36,426 nucleotides of DNA from an uncultured Caulobacter sp. (GTDB lineage Bacteria > Pseudomonadota > Alphaproteobacteria > Caulobacterales > Caulobacteraceae): the NCBI RefSeq assembly GCF_947036865.1, contig NZ_CAMQSF010000036.1, forward strand, positions 1 through 36,426. The letters run 5' to 3'. The position numbers were made by a program, and so were the translations under genes. Below, in pieces: positions 33,047-36,426 of this stretch. The notes under the pieces are model-generated. The model ran no database searches, was not told the origin of the DNA, and worked only from the letters and a program-made list of their open reading frames with translations. Positions within the stretch are counted from its first letter, which is position 1. Every line of letters begins with the position of its first letter.

Positions 33047-33886
33047 ATGGCCAAGCTTTCGGCCTTGATCTGCGCGCACAACGAAGAGCAGCGCCTGCCG
33101 GCCTGTCTCGCCGCGCTGTCCTTCTGCGACGAGATCGTCGTGGTCGCCGACCGTTGCAGCGACGGCACCGAGGCCGTGGCCCGCCAGTATGGCGCCAAGG
33201 TGGTGTCGGGCATCTTCCCGATCGAAGGCCCGCGCAAGCACGCCGGCATCGCCCGTTGCACCGGCGACTGGATCCTCGAGCTCGACGCCGACGAAGGCGT
33301 CACCCCGGCCTTCGGCCAGGAAGTCCGCGAGACCATCGACCGCGACGCCGCCGCCGACTGGTATCAAGTTCCGATCGACAACTATGTCGGCGACCAACTG
33401 GTCCGCCACGGCTGGGGCGGCTCGTTCGGCACCGCCTCCGCCGCCCGGCTGTTCCGTCGCGGCCACAAGTCCTGGAAGGCCGAGCGCGTCCACCCGGCGG
33501 CCAAGCTGGAGGGGGTGTTCGGCGGTCGTCTGACCGAGCCTCTGAAGCACATGGTCGACGAGGACATCGCCGACATGTTCGCGCGCCTCGGCCGCTACAC
33601 CGCGCTGCGCGCCCAGGACCTGGCCGACAGCGGCAAGGTCAAGAGCCTGGCCGACGATTCCTTCCGCGGCGTGCGCCGGTTCTTCAAGTGCTATGTCTCG
33701 CGCAAGGGCTTCCGCGAAGGCGATCTGGGTTTCCTGATCTCGCTGATGGCCGGGCTCTATCCGATCCTGTCGAACCTCCGCGCGCGGGAAATCCTGCGCG
33801 GCCGCGCCCAGGCCGCCAAGGTCGAGCGTCTCGCGCCGGTCACGGCCCCGGCGCCGCTGCGTCGCGCCGAGGCCGTCGCGCAATAG
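33047..33886 (+). CDS. glycosyltransferase family 2, WaaE/KdtX-like
   Basis: A 279-residue GT-A fold enzyme. LSALICAHNEEQRLPACLAA opens the nucleotide-sugar domain, with EIVVVADRCSDGTEAVARQY and the metal-binding motif ELDADEGV (DxD). FPIEGPRKHAGIARCTGDWI and the later RVHPAAKLEG resemble WaaE/KdtX-like lipooligosaccharide core glucosyltransferases. It would add a sugar to a lipid A-core or other envelope glycan at the cytoplasmic face. The ATG at 33047 is chosen over a GTG just before it because GAGG lies 8 nt upstream. It is followed after 7 nt by the deacetylase-like gene. A GGGGGAGGCTCCCCC dyad (32972-32986) lies in its leader. Confidence 0.9.
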   Translation: MAKLSALICAHNEEQRLPACLAALSFCDEIVVVADRCSDGTEAVARQYGAKVVSGIFPIEGPRKHAGIARCTGDWILELDADEGVTPAFGQEVRETIDRDAAADWYQVPIDNYVGDQLVRHGWGGSFGTASAARLFRRGHKSWKAERVHPAAKLEGVFGGRLTEPLKHMVDEDIADMFARLGRYTALRAQDLADSGKVKSLADDSFRGVRRFFKCYVSRKGFREGDLGFLISLMAGLYPILSNLRAREILRGRAQAAKVERLAPVTAPAPLRRAEAVAQ

Positions 33887-33893
33887 GGCGACC

Positions 33894-34664
33894 ATGGCCC
33901 GCTCGCCTCTCGCCTTCCGGCTGATCCTGGGCCCGGAACTGCGCCGCTGGGCCAAGGCCGGCCGCGCGCCGGTGCTCTGGTGGCGCGACGACGACGCGCG
34001 GGTGCCGACCGGCGCGCTCGAACAGTTGCTCAGCGTCTCCCGCCGTCACGCCGCGCCGCTGACCCTGGCGGTGATCGCCGGACCCAGCCTGCCGCTGCTG
34101 GTGCGCCGGCTCGAAGGCGAAAAGACCGTCGAGATCGCGGTCCACGGCTTCAAACACGTCAACCGGCAAGCGCGCGGCCAAGGCTTCGGCGAGATCGTCG
34201 AGGACGACGGGATCGACTGGGTGCGCGGCCAGCTCCTGGCCACCGTCGCGGCGTTCCACCGCGCGGGCGCCGCGCCGAGCCTGTTCGTTCCGCCTTGGAA
34301 CAATCTGCGGCCGCAGCTGCTGGCCGCCCTGCCGGGCTCGTCGCTGACGGCGGTGTCGGGCTTCGATCAGCCGCGCTCGACCGACGGCGTCCCGCGCCTG
34401 GACGCGCATCTCGACGTGTTGCGCTGGAAGGGCGGGGGGCGGTTCCGGGGAAGCTGGCGGTTCCTATCGCGGATGCGCCGCCTGATGGCCCAGCGTCGAC
34501 TCGCGGGCGACTGGGACCAGCCGATCGGCCTTCTGACCCATCACCTGGATCATGACCGCGAGACGTGGCTGTTCCTGGAATGGTTCCTGGGCGCGTTCCG
34601 GATTTCCGCCCGGCGCGATCTGCTGGACGAGGCCGCCCAGCCGCCCGCCGCGCTCAGCGCCTGA
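33894..34664 (+). CDS. polysaccharide deacetylase-like protein
   Basis: A 256-residue protein of the NodB-like/YdjC-related deacetylase group that lacks a signal peptide. Early in the chain is WWRDDDARVP (about 28-38), matching the metal-site Asp pair; EIAVHGFKHVN (about 81-91) supplies the His-x4-His pattern, and FVPPWNNL the conserved P-P-W/F substrate loop. LLTHHLDHDRETWLF near the C-terminus gives the last catalytic His. It would remove acetyl groups from an N-acetylated sugar, perhaps on a lipid-linked glycan, given the adjacent glycosyltransferase gene 7 nt upstream. The exact substrate is not determinable. Confidence 0.85.
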   Translation: MARSPLAFRLILGPELRRWAKAGRAPVLWWRDDDARVPTGALEQLLSVSRRHAAPLTLAVIAGPSLPLLVRRLEGEKTVEIAVHGFKHVNRQARGQGFGEIVEDDGIDWVRGQLLATVAAFHRAGAAPSLFVPPWNNLRPQLLAALPGSSLTAVSGFDQPRSTDGVPRLDAHLDVLRWKGGGRFRGSWRFLSRMRRLMAQRRLAGDWDQPIGLLTHHLDHDRETWLFLEWFLGAFRISARRDLLDEAAQPPAALSA

Positions 34665-34670
34665 CGGCGT

Positions 34671-34796
34671 TCAGGCCGGTTCCGGCCGATCCCGCAGGCA
34701 CTCGCCGATCGCGCGGGCGCAACCCGGCAGACCCAGGGCGCCGACGAACGACATGGCCACGGCGCAGACCAGCATGATGGGTTGGAAAATGCGCAT
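34671..34796 (-). CDS. 41-residue small membrane protein
   Basis: A short ORF, MRIFQPIMLVCAVAMSFVGA then LGLPGCARAIGECLRDRPEPA, with one hydrophobic helix (residues 5-25) and two cysteines eight residues apart (C26, C34). GGAG lies 7 nt before the ATG, which is the main support for real translation. The frame is open further upstream but without a better start. LPGC resembles a weak lipobox, though the position suits a membrane helix as well. No family is recognised. It is convergent with the deacetylase-like gene, with 6 nt between stops, and lies upstream-adjacent to selO with 89 nt between. Confidence 0.55.
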   Translation of the reverse strand: MRIFQPIMLVCAVAMSFVGALGLPGCARAIGECLRDRPEPA

Positions 34797-34885
34797 TGGG
34801 GATCTCCACGCGTCGGTCGTCGGAGGCACTTTGCCGGACTTATAAGACGGAACCTTGACGATTGTTCCGAGCCCGAACAAAAAAT

Positions 34886-36355
34886 TCAGAGCGCGTCCGT
34901 TTTCCCCAGATCATAGGCCGCCCGCGCGGCCTCCAGGCGGTCGAGCTTGGCGCGCAGAGGCGCCCAATCGTCGGCCTCGGCGATGGGGGCCCACAGCGCC
35001 TCCACCTCGTCGATGATCAGCTCCTCGGGCTCGGATCGCTGGAAGACCGGGTCGGCCAGGCGCTCCGGCCGGTCCGGCTCGAACGCCGCCAGCCGGGCGC
35101 GGAAGATCTGGAACGCCTCGCTCGCATAGAGGGCCGCGCGGGGGCCGGCCAAGGCGCGCGCCGTCGACGCCTCGCCGCCGAACCAGTCGAAGAAGAAGGG
35201 CTCCCAGCGCAGGGCCTCGCCGCCCTCGGCCAGGGCGCGGAAGGCGGCGTTGACGAGTTCGACATCGCGCTCGGCGTCCAGGCTCTTGAGGCCCAGCCGG
35301 TCCAGCATCGCCCGCCGCAAGGCCAGGCGATAGGCGTCGGAGAACCCGTTCAGGGCCGCCAGCAGCCCGGCCTGATCGGTCGCCAGGGCTAGGCAGGCCG
35401 CGAGCTGCTGCAGGTTCCAGAACACCGCCTCGGGCTGGCGGCCGAAGCTGTAGAGCCCCGACTGGTCGAAATAGGCGGCGACGAAGTTCGGATCGTTGCG
35501 GGGCAGGAACCGCCAGGGTCCGTAGTCGAAGCTCTCGCCGGTCACGACCATGTTGTCGGTGTTCAGCACCCCGTGGACGAAGCCCGCCGCCATCCAGCGC
35601 GCCAGCAGCCGCGCGCTGGCGTCGACCGTCGCCGCCAGCAGCGCCGCCGGGCGATCGGGCGCGTCCGCCAGATGCGGAAAATAGGTCTCGACCACGTGGT
35701 CCACGAGTTCGACGACCAGGTCGCGCCGATCGAAATAGGCCAGGCGCTGGAACGTGCCGAAACGGATGTGGCTGTGCGACAGGCGGGTCAGGACGGCCGA
35801 GCGGGTCGGGCTGGGCTCGTCGCCGCGCGTCAGGGGCTCGCCGGTCTCGACCAGCGAGAAGGCCCGCGAGGTCGGAACGCCCAGCGCCTCCAGCATCGTC
35901 GCCGCCAGGATTTCGCGCACGCCGCCCTTCAACGTCAGGCGGCCATCGCCGCTCCGCGACCAGGGCGTCTGGCCCGAGCCCTTGGTGGCCAGGTCCAGGA
36001 GGCGCCCCGTGTCGCGCTCGCGAAGCTGGGCGAACAGAAAGCCGCGCCCATCGCCGAGATCGGGGTTGTAAACGCGGAACTGGTGGCCGTGATAGCGCAT
36101 GGCCAGGGGGACGGGCTGGTTGTCCGGCAACGGCGCGAAGCGGCCGAAATGGCGGATCCATGCCGCCTCGTCCAAGCCCTCGAGCCCTACGCTGGCCGCG
36201 GCGCGGGCGTTGCGATAACGCGTGATCGTCTCGGGAAACGGGGCTGGCTCGACCGGATCGGAGAAGTCCCGACCCAAGGCCTGGAAGCGCGGATCGGGGC
36301 GGTAGGCGGACGAGAAACCCATGTCCGCCAGATGAGGTCGGGACCGTTCCGACAC
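34886..36355 (-). CDS. selO: protein adenylyltransferase SelO (YdiU family)
   Basis: A 489-residue SelO pseudokinase-fold AMP-transferase. Landmarks are the N-terminal MRYHGHQFRVYNPDLGDGRG (residues in the G-loop region), LATKGSGQTPWSRSGDGRLT followed by LKGGVREIL, then VHGVLNTDNMVVTGESFDYG, in which NTDN and the DYG replace the kinase HRD and DFG motifs. SelO AMPylates proteins in the redox stress response of E. coli and yeast by flipped ATP binding. The bacterial C-terminal Cys tail is absent; the protein ends KTDAL. The start is either GTG at 36355 or the ATG at 36322 (MGFSSAYRPDP); neither has a strong ribosome binding site, so 36355 is tentative. Confidence 0.95.
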   Translation of the reverse strand: MSERSRPHLADMGFSSAYRPDPRFQALGRDFSDPVEPAPFPETITRYRNARAAASVGLEGLDEAAWIRHFGRFAPLPDNQPVPLAMRYHGHQFRVYNPDLGDGRGFLFAQLRERDTGRLLDLATKGSGQTPWSRSGDGRLTLKGGVREILAATMLEALGVPTSRAFSLVETGEPLTRGDEPSPTRSAVLTRLSHSHIRFGTFQRLAYFDRRDLVVELVDHVVETYFPHLADAPDRPAALLAATVDASARLLARWMAAGFVHGVLNTDNMVVTGESFDYGPWRFLPRNDPNFVAAYFDQSGLYSFGRQPEAVFWNLQQLAACLALATDQAGLLAALNGFSDAYRLALRRAMLDRLGLKSLDAERDVELVNAAFRALAEGGEALRWEPFFFDWFGGEASTARALAGPRAALYASEAFQIFRARLAAFEPDRPERLADPVFQRSEPEELIIDEVEALWAPIAEADDWAPLRAKLDRLEAARAAYDLGKTDAL

Positions 36356-36426
36356 AAGCCCCTTTCGAATTTCGATGACGGCCCCGAGCGCATGTCGCTT
36401 CCCGGCAAAAGAAAACGCCAGAACAT

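Noticed and set aside
30548..33955. Long minus-strand open frame (1135 codons) opposite the receptor and glycosyltransferase
   Set aside because: Same kind of GC-driven antisense frame; the plus strand shows clear receptor and glycosyltransferase motifs.
36187..36426. Minus-strand open frame reaching the window end near selO
   Set aside because: It overlaps the N-terminal SelO coding region in another frame and has no recognisable content; the last 70 bases hold nothing I can call.

Overview
This window looks like a piece of the core chromosome of a Caulobacter-type alphaproteobacterium. Support comes from the very high GC content, a gapR gene (DUF2312) a few kb from a tacA-like NtrC-family regulator, a UrcA-family secreted protein, a three-gene pntAA/pntAB/pntB transhydrogenase preceded by an aa3-oxidase subunit IV gene, and many TonB/ECF/two-component functions. 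I see no transposase, integrase, phage gene, CRISPR array, rRNA or tRNA. The only repeated DNA is a family of short palindromic REP-like elements.

Layout. 1-3073 (minus strand): an ABC-2 exporter (ATPase plus a permease cut by the window edge), a membrane-anchored alpha/beta hydrolase and a LytM/M23 endopeptidase. 3407-3760: a small secreted UrcA protein with a good terminator. 3960-8448 (minus): glycosyltransferase family 9, aa3-oxidase subunit IV and the proton-translocating transhydrogenase genes. 8602-10001 (minus): alpha/beta hydrolase and PaaI-type thioesterase, overlapping by one base. 10105-11161 (plus): an ECF sigma factor and a four-helix membrane protein overlapping it, probably its anti-sigma factor. 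11205-14879 (minus): ABC1/UbiB-type kinase, M3 oligoendopeptidase and MmcQ/YjbR protein. 15027-16603 (plus): tacA-like sigma-54 activator and a coupled 34-residue ORF. 16620-20368 (minus): three unknown proteins, gapR, a beta-hydroxyacid dehydrogenase, an HAD phosphatase and rpmJ. 20580-24103: lipoprotein lytic transglycosylase (plus), aldose 1-epimerase (minus) and YcaQ-type protein (plus).

24296-28629 (plus) is a tight operon of an OmpR-type response regulator, a secreted LysM+FecR-domain protein and a CHASE2 sensor histidine kinase. It reads as a self-contained envelope-sensing circuit, with a tandem direct repeat upstream that could be its own operator. 28876-32917 is a FecI/FecR/TonB-receptor cell-surface signalling cassette. 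The receptor has a complete signal peptide and STN domain in frame but no ATG, GTG or TTG to start them. 33047-34796 holds a WaaE-like glycosyltransferase, a polysaccharide-deacetylase-like protein and a 41-residue membrane peptide, probably for surface glycan work. 34886-36355 (minus) is SelO.

The observations I consider most worth following are the receptor start problem, the LysM-FecR/CHASE2 circuit, the small ORF coupled to tacA, and the repeat family: three pairs of facing 29-nt palindromes 27-28 nt apart, plus one solo copy, all placed just after stop codons. All functional assignments come from reading motifs by eye; no database search was run.
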